This document shows, in pieces, positions 1-13,967 of a stretch of DNA of 64,000 nt (the stretch's first letter is position 1; the number at the start of each line of letters is the position of its first letter). The position numbers and the translations under genes were made by a program. This stretch comes from Austropuccinia psidii (Eukaryota > Basidiomycota > Pucciniomycetes > Pucciniales > Sphaerophragmiaceae). The stretch is from contig JALGQZ010000003.1 in the NCBI GenBank assembly GCA_023105745.1, forward strand, positions 43,610,185-43,674,184. Reading direction: 5' to 3'. The notes under the pieces were generated by a model. That model searched no databases and had not been told where the DNA came from. It was given only the letters and a program-made list of their open reading frames with translations.

Positions 1-2324
1 TCATCATCTTTATCATTTTGGTTTTTGGTCTTCTGTTTCCACAATTTCATTTATTTTCGCCTTTTTGAGGAAATTATTGGCTAAGTGTCCAATACCACCA
101 CATTTGTGGCATTTTCTTTTCTCATTGGTGCTGGGTGTATTGGGTTTGAAAGGTTCTCTTGGTTTATCCTTCTTAATGAATGGTTTATTTGGACTTTTAC
201 TATCCGATTTTTTCCATATTCTGCCAATCTCAGTTCTTGTCACTATGTCTTTTAGTGAATTAATGTACTCTTCTGTGGAACATGGCTCTATTCACCTGCT
301 CTTCAGTGCATTTTCCAGTTCTCCTCCACATTCTTTGAGTATCTTCATATGCACAAGTTGTGGTGACATTTCTGGGTACAGTGCATTTAATCTTTCAACT
401 TTTTTTAAGAACCAATCCAGTGTTTTATACTTATCTGGGTCAAAAAAAAATTTAAATGCATTTTATATTTTGTACCTCCAGGCATCATTTTCCCACTTGG
501 TGATGATTTTATTTTTCCACCAAGACCAGGTGCTTTTTAGATTTGTTTTTCTTATTCCATAATACCATCCTTTTACAGATTTTTCAAATAATGAATTTAA
601 TCTGGAAGTAATTAATTCATCTGGTATGGCATGGTACTCTTATAGAATTTCAATTGTTTTAATAAATGACATATGTTCACATTCACCTTCACCTGTGAAT
701 GTTGTCCATTCTTTTAATTAAGGTGCTTCCTTCATTAATACTTGATTATTGTCTTGATGGCTCAAGTCTGATATTAATTGATTTGTTATTTCCTCTTTTG
801 GTTTAACAGGACTTCATATGTAAGAAAATGGGGTTGATAACTTTGGCATATTTAAGTTAGCCTCATTTATTTTATCCATTTTATCAGTAATGAGTTTTAT
901 TTCACTTTGAATGTCATCTTTAAGATTCATTATTGCTTCATCACTTTTCTCTACATGGTCTATAAGTAGTTTTTTATGTGATGAAGTCTTTTCTTCAAAT
1001 TGTTTAACAAAAATGCTTAATTTGTTTGATTTTTCTGTCAGATTATTAATACTCATTTCATAATTGATTTTGAAAGTCTTTTCTTTTGAATCTCTGATGT
1101 ATCCATAAAATTCTTGTTGTCCTTGTATCAATTTCTGAGTATTGTTGATTGAGATTTTTTGTTTATTATTTCAGAACATAAATTTGATTCTGTCAATATC
1201 TTTTTTATTCTGTAAAACAATTTGTGTTAAAGATAACAAAGTATTATTTATTTCTTTTAAAGATAACAAACTACTTCTAATGTCTTGTAGAGGTAAAGTA
1301 CTACTCTTAATTTCTGTTCAATTACTTACAACATCAGGAGACAAAGTTATTTCTTTGGGAAATGGGGTTGTCTCATTCTTTGTTCCTCTGTCCTTGAATT
1401 CCATCGAGGCTCTGGCCATGTTGAAGACATTGTACATGACATCTTTTTGGATTTTTTGAATCCTGCATCTTGGGAAATATGGCTTCCTGACATTCTTTTT
1501 CTTGTTCTTCTTCCCCTATTGGGGAGGTTGGTTGACTTGTGGCTTTCTGGTAGAAGCTACTGGGGCTTCCTCCTTGCTTGCCTCCCTCTTTTTGGAATGG
1601 TATTGCTTTATCTTTTTGATCTGAGGTTTGTATGATAGTGGATTCCATCCATTGGAGTATCTCACTATTTCCTCCGCTTTGAGGAAATTTTTCAGGACTT
1701 TCCAGGAGTTCATCACTTCTTTGTGGATTTGTGGCAGAATTTCCCAATCCTTGTCCTTGTAGAAGTTCTAGTACTGCTTGTATTGGCTCATGTATATGTC
1801 TATTTGAGACTCCTGAATGTGATTCTTACCTGTTGGAGCTTCTCATACTTAGTTCCAACTCTGACTCAGATATTATGGGCATTTCCGGGACTTGCCTTTG
1901 GGATATGGCACTGTCTTGTGTGGATTCTCTTCCACTGGGGATTTTGTACTTTCTTTTCCCTTTTTAGTGATCAATTCTTCTTCTGAGTCCAGTTCCATTT
2001 GATTGTATGTAGTATTGGGAACCTCTTCTAGTAGCTATAATTGAGAAAAAAGAAATAAAAAGAAATTTCAGGACACTAAAAGATCTTTTTGTGTAAATTT
2101 TAAGATGGGTACTCACCTTCAGATTCCTGAACAGTGGGTCCAGGAAAGACGAATTTCTTAGCCTTTCTTTTCTTATTGACAACAGGTGTTGGAGAGCTTT
2201 CAAAAGCTTCTTCCACCAATCTCTCAACAGTAGTCTGGTTGTCTTCAAACACTAAAAAATACAAATAATTATGAGTCTTTTTATAAGAAGTGTTATTTTT
2301 GAGAAGATATGACAATTTCCACAT
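1..2324 (-). pseudogene. Decayed Ty3/gypsy-like gag, runs off the left edge
   Basis: Read on the minus strand this is the N-terminal to nucleocapsid part of a retrotransposon gag. From about 2250 down it has a charged leader (FESSPTPVVNKKRK), a proline/serine/lysine-rich linker (about 1716-1380), a coiled-coil-like stretch (about 1131-814, with many NLTEKSNKL-type heptads), a capsid-like segment (about 560-250, containing DWFLKKVERLNALYPEMS) and a basic segment ending in a CCHC zinc knuckle (about 111-70). The knuckle reads C-X2-C-X4-H-X4-F: the last cysteine codon is now TTC, so it should not bind zinc normally. The frame is broken by several stops, one just after the capsid-like segment, and by frame changes. 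A GT-AG intron-like gap lies at 2035-2116. Protease and reverse transcriptase would lie beyond the left edge. Assignment to a rust gypsy family rests on recall of similar predicted proteins. Confidence 0.75.
2035..2116 (-). other. Putative intron in the gag leader
   Basis: On the minus strand a GAAG|GTGAGT donor is followed 82 bp later by a TTATAG acceptor behind a T-rich tract. Reading frames on both sides resemble the same gag leader. This is inferred from splice signals only. Confidence 0.4.
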
Positions 2325-3656
2325 AAAAATTGTGTTTATATCTTGAAAAAATAATAAAAATGAAGAAAAAATGAATAGAAAGGAATAAAAAAAAATTTAT
2401 TATGTTTTATATTTTGATTTTTGGAGAATAAATTGAAAATCAAGATGATTCTTTTTTAAATTAAATTATAATATAAATTTATTTTTAATCTATAAATATT
2501 ATCTTTGATTACTAGAGTCACTATAAGAAAGTTCTTTCAAGTCTAAGGAAGTGAAAACTCACATGTAATACAGTACAATTGCTTTCCAAATGCCTCAATG
2601 ACTTTTCAAATCAATAAATATAAAATTACTCTATAGATTTATGATTATAACTATAATTCTCATTGGATAAACCCAATTTAAATCTTTTTAAAAGGTCTTT
2701 TAAGTAAATATCATGGCCAGGCCCTCAAATGTAAGTTTTGACTATGAAGCAAAAAGTGAAAATTACTAATATTTTACTTATTGTACTCTTAATGTCCTTA
2801 TGGAATTTAAATAATAAGATAAAAAATAATTATAATTATGGCTTAAAATATCTATACTATTAAATAATATATGATAAGATAGATTATATATTAAAAAGAT
2901 TAATATAATAAAATAAATATATTAATATATGATAATTAGTATATTTATGGCAATTTATTATTGTTAAAAACAAATAATAAAGGTGTAGAAGATTGGTTTT
3001 TCAATAATAAGAAACAATTATAACAATAATACTACTGATATTAAAGTTTTGAATTAATATAAATACTATGTATATGGATTGGAGAATTATTAAAAAGAAT
3101 GATGAAGAGAAATTATTATGAAACGGGAAAATAACCTACTTTCAAAACTTGATATAATAATTTTGAATAATTTTATGCAAAAAATATAAATACAACTTGT
3201 TTGAATTGTATTTAAAATAAAAATGAAAAGAAATTACAAATATTCTTGTTTTTTACATGGAACTAGAGATTTTTAGAGAAATTTAACAAAAGCAATTAAA
3301 AATTGATTTAATCATGTCAAAATTTATTATTATAATATATATGAGCTTGTTTCTTTGAATATACAATAGTTCTATATAGAAAGAAGAAAGCTTTTACCTT
3401 TTGTTTGAATAATTGAATGTTTTTGTTGCATCTGAGGGGGAAATAGAGTAAAAAGTGCTCTATTTATAGTAAAATCCTCTCTCCTAGAGTCCATAAGGCT
3501 TCTAGTAGATGCTCACTGATAGTATCCAGTGGAATGTATCAGTATTTTAAGTCTTAGTGATGATTATGTCATAATTAAACCATCTTGTCTCATTATTATG
3601 CCCTTATTTAGAGTTATCACTATAACCTTATGTTTTATGACATTTTAGGCTTGTCA
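2325..3656 (-). mobile_element. Putative leader and 5' LTR of the gag element
   Basis: Upstream of the gag on the minus strand there is about 1 kb of AT-rich leader. A promoter-like block follows: TATAAATA at 3468-3461, then a pyrimidine-rich, CCCCCTCAG-containing stretch. Further up the strand a TGACAAGCC motif begins at 3656, which would be a TG-type LTR start; its plus-strand flank is GAGAC. The partner LTR lies outside the window and I could not fix the inner LTR boundary or a primer-binding site, so the extent is approximate. Confidence 0.4.
3461..3468 (-). promoter_or_regulatory. TATA box of putative LTR promoter
   Basis: TATAAATA on the minus strand sits about 190 bp inside the proposed LTR start and upstream of the gag in the same orientation. 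The spacing fits a U3 promoter. There is no experimental support. Confidence 0.4.
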
Positions 3657-6600
3657 GAGACCTAAGATTTGTGAATTTGGTCATTATTAGTCATAATATA
3701 ATAGTAATAACCAGTTTTATCACTTATATGACTGTCAAGCTTAAAATAAGATTACAGTGAGTGATAATAAATGATCAATTTTAAGCTTAAACTTTGATCA
3801 TTAATATGTTTTAAGTTATACACACTACAGCTATTCAGAGAGTTAATTCTGATATCTTGGCATGTCATTATCAAACTTTCAAGAGTATTTCATTACATAA
3901 TCAAAACTCTATTTTTGATGATCTTTCTTGTAACTCATCCTTTCTGTTTAAATTTACTATTTTAAACTTCAAACCATAATTTCAGAGGGTTGTACCTTGC
4001 ATACAATTATTAATGATAACTCATTCTTCATGTATGAGCTGGTAAGGCCTGAATATCTAATTAGTTTTAAGTTTGGACTATTTTCACAACAAAGTGATCA
4101 ACAGCTATAGCAATTTTGTTCAATAAACCATTACAAGCTATAACCTTATTTGTAGCTTGTCAAATGAAGTTCATTTCTTCATTTTGACAATAATTATTTG
4201 TAAGTTTTATTTTTGGTTCAACTCTCTATCATTCATATTTCAAGAGATTTAAGCTAAAAACCATGAATATATGTTCTGATCATTAAAGTGCATATATTTG
4301 GGTTATTTCCTTAAGTATTGACTTTAAAGATATGAAATCAGAATTTTATATGTGTAGTTTTTTATGGTAAATTCAATGGTAAAACTTATTTCACATGTTG
4401 TTTCATTGGCTTATGAGATAAAAAAGAATTTATGCCTTTTTATAGCATTCCTGCCTATTACACAGTAAGTATTATCTCTACAGATATGAAATAAAAATGT
4501 TATACGTGTATTTTACCCTGAGTAATTTAATGGTAAAATTCATTCCAAATTTTCATATATTAGATTTTGAGGTAATCAATAATTCATGTCTGTTTATGGC
4601 ATTTTTACCTATTTTAAGATAATTTTTTTTAATTATTACCATTAGAATAATTATTATAAGGTTATTTTGTGACCTTTTTGGATATGGGGTCATATCCTGA
4701 AGTCTCACAATTTAACTGCATGATTCTGGGGTAGAAACTCTATTAGCTCATCTTCTTTGGAATCTACTTAATTATTCACAATTTCTGATATTTTTCAAGC
4801 TAATTTTTCAAGTATTTAAATTTTGTGAATTCAGAAATTCCTGACTGATAATCAAAAAGTCTCATTTCAAGGAATAAAAAATCTTTCTCTTTGAAAACAA
4901 TTAAAAATATAAGCTTTAAAAACACAGAAATTCCTTTTTTATTATAATAGACAATTTTGATTAGAATATTAATCAATTTTTGATATTGAAATTTCAGACA
5001 TTTTTCTCAAAAAAGTTTCAAAAGGTTAAAAAACAAAAATGAAAAATTATTCAAAATAATTTCAACAAATCTTCCATTTATATGAAGAAAATATAAAAGA
5101 AATTCATTCAAAAAAAAAATTATTATCCAAAGTTCAAAAATATGATCAATCATGTTATCAAGTAATAATTAAAGATTTTTAATTCATTTCATATATTGGG
5201 ACTCCCAAATTCACTATTCTCAACAAAACAACATCAGAAATTTGTATAAAGATGTACATTGTTACATTATCCAATACCAAATACCCTTGAGTTTGATTAT
5301 AAACATTAAAAATCATATGAATAGACTTTCCCTTATGGTGTGGCGGAAGTTCCAATGCAGTTTTGAGATTTATCTCAAGATTTAAAGTAGAATAGATCCA
5401 GACTTCTTTGAGTTTTTGGTCATCTCAGAAAAATCTTAATTATTTGAAAATATCCTCAATAAAGTATAAGTAAATATCAATTACAAGAATTTTGGTGTAA
5501 ATTTCAGCTTTTACAATGAATTTTTTATAAACCAATTCAGCTTATGCTCTATGTACTAGATTAAACTCTTATATACTTTAAAGTAAAAATATTTCTTGAA
5601 AGGAATCAAATTTCATTTAATTCCCCTGAAGTATGTTCTCAACTAATCTAAATTAATTTTGAAAATTCTTGTCCTACTTTGTGAGCTCTGTGACCTAAGT
5701 TAAGTGGTAATGTCCATTAATCAATAATCATGACTATCATAATTCATTATACCTAATGTAGTTTTTGACACATGTCTTTTAAGTTATCCATTTTGAAAAC
5801 TTTAATTCAATTCTGAATCTATTGTGATTGAAAATCCACTAAACTGAAATAACTGTAAGCCACAGCTCCCTCTCATTAACTAAGATTCAATTATAAAAAA
5901 GTGACTTTCCAAAAACTCTTCAGAATTAATTTATCAGCATGAAACCTTTTTCAAATAATTTATTAATTATTTTGGTCTGAAAACTTAATCCCCTTCTTCA
6001 TATTTCGAAGCTTATCAAATTTCTCAGTTTATAAAAGGATCATCTTTCTCATCATGACACAAATTTCTCCAAGAGTAAATATTTAAATAAATATCCATTG
6101 AAAATAATTGAATAATTCTGTTTGAATTTTATATGAAATCCAACTACTATTAATATTGAGAGCACCATATTTTGTATAAAGTTTTTTTTACCAGAAAATT
6201 AGGTTTTGCAATATAGAAAAAATTGAAAAAACTCATTTTAGCTCTTAATATAGTCAACAATCACAGCTTAATATAACATCTGCTTCATTATATTGGGCAA
6301 ATTGTCATTCATAATATTATTATTTCAACTTAATTGATTTATGCTTCAATGAAGCTCTTAATTGAAGGTTTTCTAAAACCAAATTTTTACAAATCTAAAA
6401 ATTCATAACATTTCTAGAAATATAGTAGGGTTGTTCAAATTATTTTTAGCACATTTTTTTACTGAAACCCACAAAAATTGAACAAAAGATGGAATTTTTA
6501 ATCTTTATTTTCTTTTTCTCTTCCTATATTTCAAAAAAGTTATAACAAATCCAAAGAGATATTCTTTTGAATATTCTATATGAATGAGATAAGTAAAATA

Positions 6601-9600
6601 CGTATTTTGTCTAACAACTAGTTAGTAATCTTACAGTAACTAAATTCATATTTCATTTATTTGGAATTTTTATGGCCTGAATACTTTGAAGGAATCTATT
6701 CAAATATCATTTTTATATTCCAAATTTTAATACCTACAACATCAGAGCTTTGGAAACAAATTTTTAATTGATGATCTAGATATTTCTTAATTAATCCCAT
6801 GATTTCTTAGCTGACTCCCCTACTTATGTGGTCTAAAATTACTTTTTATCAAAATTAAATATATCTTGAGGAATAATTCTTCATTGATAGCTATAAAGAA
6901 GATAGTAATAGCTCATATTCAAGGCTTATATATAATTCAAATGCTTATAAAAAATCTATATCATTTTTTTAGGAAGGCTTTGTGGTATTTTCAAATTAGT
7001 TTCATACCAGTGCATCGTCTTACACATAATCTCAATCATTAGTACGCAAATAAAGCTCACTAATTATATATTTTATTTACATATTCCTTATTTATATATA
7101 CTTTGGATATTCTCTTAAATAATAAGATCTTTTAATTATTCTTATCAGGGGAAAATGTGGCTTTAAATTCATAAAGAGAAGAATTAAATACATCCTACCA
7201 GAGATAATAAGTCAAATATGTGTATTTAAAACCCCTCAATATATTATTTTGAGATATTTTGATATTTAGATATCTATGATCCTCCTGGGGCGGGAGCTTC
7301 ACCATCTTTCTTCTTGAATAAAAAATTAATGATTAGTTCCTAAAGTGTAGATATTTTGGCAAGAGGAATAAATTATAATTAATTGGCTTTCCTTCTGATG
7401 AATTGATCCAATTTTTTGGTTTACCTTCAAGTTTTTTTCAGCTTCTTTCAAAGATAGGATTGTAAATTATTTTAATTGGAAGTTATTTAGAAGAGCTATT
7501 TTGATTGAGTGCTAACTGAAGGTGTCTTTTTCTTAATGTTAAAGGATGAATAGACATTTAGTGGATATAGGATGAAGTAATCCAAGAGATTTTGAGAATA
7601 CTTTTGGTGTAGAAACCATTCTAAGCCTAATATTAGAATTATTAATTAGTTTATTGTTCTATTAAATAATTGATAGTCATGAGCTATTTGCAAGAATTTA
7701 GTTATGGAGGTGAAAATAAAATTTGAAAGGAGGAGAATATACTCAAGTAAAACAACCATTGTAATAATACTTATAAATGCATACCTGAATATTATATCAA
7801 AACAAGTCATTATTCAGGATAATTAGTAATAAGAATATATATCCTCAGAGAATTTAGCAACAGGTAATTAAACTCTCTAATTGATCTTGAAGTACATAGC
7901 ACATCCTCCACCTGTATTAATCAAATCCTTTATGGTCTGAAACTACCCTTGTTTTTAGAACTACTGTGGAGAACCACAAAGGGTATGAATCTGGCTTCTA
8001 GCCCATCTTATTCCCCTCCTCTTCCAAAAATTTATGCTTGGATTCATTTTTTCTAACACCTTCTTTCTAGGCTATGCTAAGAATATTTCTTTAAATGGAT
8101 TTATTTTAGTAGCTGGGGATGATTTTTTGGAGTTTTTCATTAGAGCTATAAGATTCAAAATTCCTTCATTCATCCCTTAAAAGGAAATATGTTTGTCTTA
8201 GCTTGGATATTTAAGATTTAATTCATGGGAAAGGTTTCTCCAGAGCTTAATTTAGAAAAAACTAAAAGTATTTATAGCTAAAAAAAGAGACTTTATTACA
8301 AGAGAATTGTCCATATTTTATGGGAAATAGAAACCATCTTAAGGGGATGCTTTCAGCTCTTGTAAAATCAAAATATCCTTAATATAAGTGATTCCACTTT
8401 TTTGAATATATAATTATATCTGCTCTTGTTATATAATATCTAGTAATATTGTGAACTATAAAAACACTGATTTTTTCACAGAAGGTAGAGCTGTGAACTA
8501 TAATACCAGAAATAGATCAAGGAAGTTGAAAATTTATCTTGTACCCTTTTCTGCTTGTTTGTGCTGATTGTTCCATCAAACAAACCAAGGTCTAGTCATG
8601 GTGGGTGTGGGGGAGCTCATGTTCCAACATGACTCTGAGTGGAGAGCTTCAGCTCTTGTTGATGGTGTCTGGAATCAACATGACAGATTTTGAACTTGAG
8701 CTTATCATTTATTTCATATTGTTATCAATATAACCAATACCATTGCCCCTGATATTTCCTATTAGTCTAGCTAAACAACCATTTCATCTGATCATCCATA
8801 TTTATTACTCTTACTACTCATCCATAAAACAGGAATTCAATTGGAAATAAAAGAAGGAGATTTACTCAAAATAATAACTTTGAATATATTTTGTTTTTTT
8901 CCAATTCAAATTATGTTTTCCATATTTTATGTAGAATTATCAATCAAATGAGAGTTTTTTTCTTTTTTTTGTGGATGATGATTTTTTCTGCTTATTTTCC
9001 TTTTTATTATTAGTATTAATTTTCTTATTGTATAGCTTTTAGCCTCATTTTATGAGATTTTATAAAAGTTTTTCAGTATTTGGATAACTTAATCTGTTCA
9101 TTTTTTATCAACTATTGATTTGAGAAGATAAACATGTAGTTAGACATTTTCAGGTATTAATTTTGATAAAGAAAATATAAGCAGACTACTAGAATTTTTG
9201 GGGCTCAGCTAGTATGAATCATCATATCAGCAAGGTAAGTCTAGCTTGCTTTATAAAATTATCATACAGATTCTAAAGAATTTCAACAAAAAGTAACAGA
9301 AATTGATGTAATTAGAAACTCTTCATAATTTTGTGATTGCCCCAATGGATTTGCTAAAAGAGCATCAGGAATTTATGTTCAACTCCTCTTTTGAGGTATT
9401 TCTTATCAAAATCCAATTTAAAGGGCGATTTTTGAGATTTATAAATAGGAATAAGAAAAAAATTTACAGCATTCAAGTTCAATTAATCATGAGAAAATTG
9501 GCTTCACCTGACAGAAATTGTTGCATTTGGAAATTAGTTTAGACAAACGTTTTTCTATGCTTGTAGATCATATGAAAACAGGCTTAAACTAGAATTTCTA

Positions 9601-10943
9601 TATTTTCTTACATTTCCACATCATATAAGCCACTGGAATATTGCAGAAATTACTTTGTTAATTCCTAATCTGTGTAGATCACCAGATTTTAGAGTATTTT
9701 ATACTTGTCTTATTGAAATATTTAGATTATTCAAAAATAATTTCCCTTTCTTTTAGGATCTCCATAAAAAAGTTTTTTATGAGATAACTCTAAGTTGCAG
9801 ATTCATTTCAATGCCAACTGTTATTTCCCTCTTTTGGACCCCTTAATAGAAATCTTTTCCCAAGTAAATTAAAACTGTAATTTACCAAATTCTTTTCTAC
9901 TTAATATAGTACATAATTCATCCTCATATGATATTCCCTGAGGATTTCTTGAAAATAAAGACAAATTTCGGGTAAAGGCCCTACCTTTAGCTCAATATTC
10001 TTGAAAGGTTTTTTTTAGGAATTATTCTCTAAACTCTTTCAAGGATATGAATAATTTTATTCAAAATTCAAATAAATTATTTAAATTTTCTTCATTTGTT
10101 ATAGAATTCATGCTTCTCCTAGTGAGATAATTGATTTCTCATTTTTCTTTTCATAATTCTTTTCAATATTATACAAGGAACTTCCAGTTACACACTGAAA
10201 AAGTTAGCCCTCTATTTGATTCTCTTTCTTTTTCATTAATCTCAAATACATTCCTTTGAATTATATTGCATTGTTATTATTATTACATTTCTTCATTAAT
10301 TTCCATTAATATATGTAGTAATTTGAGTATTTTTTAAATTTTTGAATGTATTCTTTTAGAAATTACACTTGAGTCATTTGTACAGTCCCTGTGTTTAAAA
10401 AGCTTGACACTAATCTGAATGTTTCAAGAAAGGAGGCCAATACAGCCTATGTATGTAAAATTGTCAACAATTATCAACAACTTTACAGTAGAATTCTGTA
10501 ACAAGTCCTTTACTGTAATTTATTCAAAAAGCAATTGAAAAATGAAAAAAATAAAAAAATAAAGATTCATTACACAAATAAAAAATTAAAAATGAAAATA
10601 ATAATAATATTATATTTGCATTAGAAGCAAAATGAAAAAAATCAAAGAATGGCTATTAAAAAGATTTGGCTTGAGCTATTCAAAAAAATTAATCTTTGAA
10701 TTCAAGTTTTAAACCTCTAAATGAGAACCAAAAAAAATTAAAAGAGGATAAATTCCAATTTTTCAACCTCTAAATAAATACATGTATTTGGATTTTTTAG
10801 TTGAAAAATCATTTATTCAAATAATTCATTAGTTAAAAGAAATTAATATAAATTGAAATTAATTAAAATTATTTACAATAGTGCAAAATTGATTTTAATC
10901 AAATAAAATTAATATAAATTAGTTGAAATTACTTAACCTTAAT
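3657..10943. other. AT-rich stretch without a supportable gene
   Basis: About 7.3 kb of very AT-rich sequence. Every open frame is short, lacks a recognisable domain, and is as expected by chance. A slightly GC-richer patch near 8560-8700 has a small palindrome (CATGTT-CC-AACATG) but no coding signature. This is probably old, unrecognisable transposon debris. Confidence 0.6.
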
Positions 10944-12864
10944 TGTAAGATGTGTCTACAAAACTCTTGACAATATTACTATTAATCAAGAGGACTATGA
11001 CTGATCTTATGAAATATAATAAATAAGCTTATTATAACCACAATTAAGTAATTATTTACTTAATTATTTCTTTTACTTGTTATACATTACTAGTGATTCT
11101 AACAGTAAGCAGTAGTTTCCTACTAGAATCAATTACAAGAAGTATTAATAATAAATCCTCTTATCAAAATTATATCAAATTATTTCGATGTATAATTTTC
11201 TTTTTCAAGAATAATAATATAGATAGTTCTTGAAGAAAACTATTGATAGAGAAAAATTTGGAATTGATTCAAAACAATCACTAATAATCCAATAATACCT
11301 TTAAAATAATTGGTAGAAAGATATGATGGAGTACTTGTGGATTTAAAGGATCAAAATTGAGTTATAGAAGTAATAAAGAAATATAATAGTTAATCAATAT
11401 TTAAAATAGGTTATTTATATTATTTAAAATCTTTCTGATTGATTTGAAGGATTTGGAATACTTAATAAAAGATCTTAACTAATACTTACTTGTTGGTACT
11501 AATGATATGATTGAATAATAAGATGATTTGGAGAAAACAGCAATAGGAGGCCTCTTTTAAGTCAAAGAAAGCTCAGAGAGGCATGAAATGTAGAAAAATG
11601 AAAAACAAATTATTGATAAACCAGTTATCCTATTTTTATCATTTATTACATCACTTGTTGTCACATAAGCTATAATTCCTTAGTTAAGTCATTTTATGTG
11701 ACTACCAACCCATTTATGGTTAAGAAATAAAGAAGTAACAACTGTAAATCTTGTTTTATTTCAAAACAAGAATTAATTTCTCAAAGGTATTGATTTTATT
11801 GTAAATTTCATCAAATATTGTATTTTCTGTGAATTTTTGAAGATTCAGTGTTTCATGTGAAATCATCAAAAATGAACTGTAAACAGAACTTGTATTTTGA
11901 ATTATGCAGTAATAATAATTTTTGGTTTTTATATTAATTATACCTTTCTCAATTAGTCCTGGATTTTTCATAAAGATTGTTCAAGAATTGTATTGTTAAT
12001 GAATTTTTGAAGTTTTTACCTTATTTCTATGTAGAAAGGCAAATGGCACAGTGATAGCTGTTTTCCATGAGGTAAATTCATTGATACTAGTCCAAAAAGG
12101 GTTTTCATTACTTTTTTAAGGTTTATCCATGGAAAATGATTAGTAATTGACATGGTCACAGGAGTCAGAGTTGCTCACTACCTCCTTGTCATGTCAAAAT
12201 AGCATCTTATTTTCTATTTTTGCTTGATTTAATGGGATTTCAACTTGGTAACCAAGTTCCCAAAATGTTCTATTATAATAACTGGGCTATTCTCACCCAT
12301 GGATCTAAGATTTAGAGCTATCCACACCTCAGAGGCCTCAGAATTTGGGTACCCTGGGTCTCTTTGATGTCTTTTCCCCCTTAGCTATTTTCAAATCAAA
12401 AATAGTAAAAAAATACTGATATCCACCATGGGTGTATCAAAATTGTATTTAATAATACTATGTATTTAAGTGCTGCAAAAATCCATAACACTATCATTAG
12501 TGTATATGTAACATGAGATTTATCACATTCCCATTATTTTGGTGTGAAATTGAGAAAAAAGTCACAATTCTATTATTTGGTATTGATGAGGTGGTGTTGA
12601 ATTATTTTCCATACTACCACCTCATAGAGTTAATTTGATCTTATTCACTCTGTGGAGCAACTCTGGGTTAATTTTCATGTGAAATCCAAATCTGGCCTTA
12701 AATCCGTGGATTCACACACTAAAAAAAATGTTATGAATCTTTTGTAGAATAAAAAAAATTTATTTTAAATATATGCATGATCTATAGGCTATATATAGTT
12801 CATAATTTATTTTAATATTAATTTTGGCCTATTTGGGTATGTAAAATATACCTCAAAGCTCACA
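10944..12864 (-). mobile_element. LTR copy B1 (about 1.9 kb)
   Basis: The sequence starts TGTAAGATG and ends AGCTCACA, giving TG...CA ends on either strand. Its reverse complement aligns along its length with the solo LTR at 37897-40052: TGTGAGC at the start, CATACCC shortly after, a TATA-like CCATAAAT block, ATTATAACCACAA near the end, and TGTAAG at the far terminus. It also matches the copy at 25987-29614 directly, sharing CAGAATTTGGG and ACAGGAGTC blocks. Orientation on the minus strand follows from the position of the TATA-like block. The flanks TTAAT and AAAAA do not match, so it may be a decayed solo LTR or one end of a longer element. Confidence 0.7.
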
Positions 12865-12900
12865 AAAAACCTTACAGTTCAAGTGATAAGAAATTATTTT

Positions 12901-13215
12901 CCCTAAGAAATATACAACCACTTGAAATTCCCCCTCTAGAAGAAGGAGAATACAAGACAATAATGAAATTCCTTAAAGAAATGAGGGGAGGAAACAAAAG
13001 AGAAAGAGGATACCTTTCAATGTATAGAAATCCAGCTCAAGAAGATTAATGGCGACCTGAGAAGGATATAACTAATTATGACACATTTTTAAGAAGGCTA
13101 ATAAATGAAAGAAGACCAAAATTATCAAATAATTTAAGCGCTATTGAGCTTCAGTGGATGCTACCCCAAACAATTATATCAGATTTTAGTACAATCTTTT
13201 TTTGTGGTAGGTAAT
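12901..13215 (+). pseudogene. Unrecognised coding fragment next to LTR B1
   Basis: A frame from 12907 to a TAA at about 13213 has amino-acid composition unlike its AT-rich surroundings, with segments such as IPPLEEGEYKTIMKF, GYLSMYRNPAQED, TNYDTFLRRLINERRPK and AIELQWMLPQTIISDF. One in-frame TAA follows the AQED segment. No ATG start is clear, and the frame begins 36 bp after the LTR end, so it may be a remnant of a retroelement or of a gene disrupted by one. I do not recognise the family and infer no function. Confidence 0.45.
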
Positions 13216-13967
13216 TTGAGGCTTTGAGATACAGCCACATATCTAAGAATCTCACCAAAAAAACCATAGAACTTATTTTAATAATATTAACTAAAGCTAA
13301 ATTCTTAAATACCCATTAGAATAAGTGGAAATTCCATCAGAAGTCATAAATTTTTCATTATCACAGAAACCAATGAATACAAAATGTGGAATAAGTTCCA
13401 CCAATGGATTAACCATATAAATACATATATATATAACTCTTGTATTTAATATCTGTAAGCCCAATACTTGCTGAGATACCTGTATATATGGACTTTTATG
13501 ATCAATGCATAAATTGATGTATCTTAGCTAATATAGTTTGAAATAAGCATGATAAAGAAATGATAAAAAATTAAAGCTACCCAAAAATACCTGTAAGGAT
13601 ACAGTTAAAGAATTTCTTTGAAAATTTATTAATAAGGTTATGAATAATGAAGAGATATTGACCAAAATCACAATACCAGTTGATCACTTAAAGCCAAAAG
13701 TAGTCCAAACTTAAAAAAGGTAGATATTAAGACTTCACCATCTCTTAAATGTAATAATTATATTCAAGGTATAACCCTATGAAATAATGGTTCAAAGTCC
13801 AAAATAGCAAATTCTGACAGAATAGATGAATTATAAGAAAAATCATCAAAAGGGATTTTTTATTATATAATAAAATACCCATGGCACCTTAGTAAAGACA
13901 TTCCAAGCTATTATAATTCACTCTATGAATTTCAGTTGCTGTCACAACCACAAATAATCACCCCCCA
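13216..13967 (+). other. AT-rich spacer, no gene seen
   Basis: No frame longer than about 35 codons looks coding. It may continue the decayed element to its left, since a short frame near 13325-13420 has ordinary protein-like composition, but this cannot be supported. Confidence 0.4.

Noticed and set aside
8608..8635. CATGTT-CC-AACATG palindrome in a GC-richer patch
   Set aside because: A short isolated palindrome without a neighbouring gene or repeat copy; likely chance.
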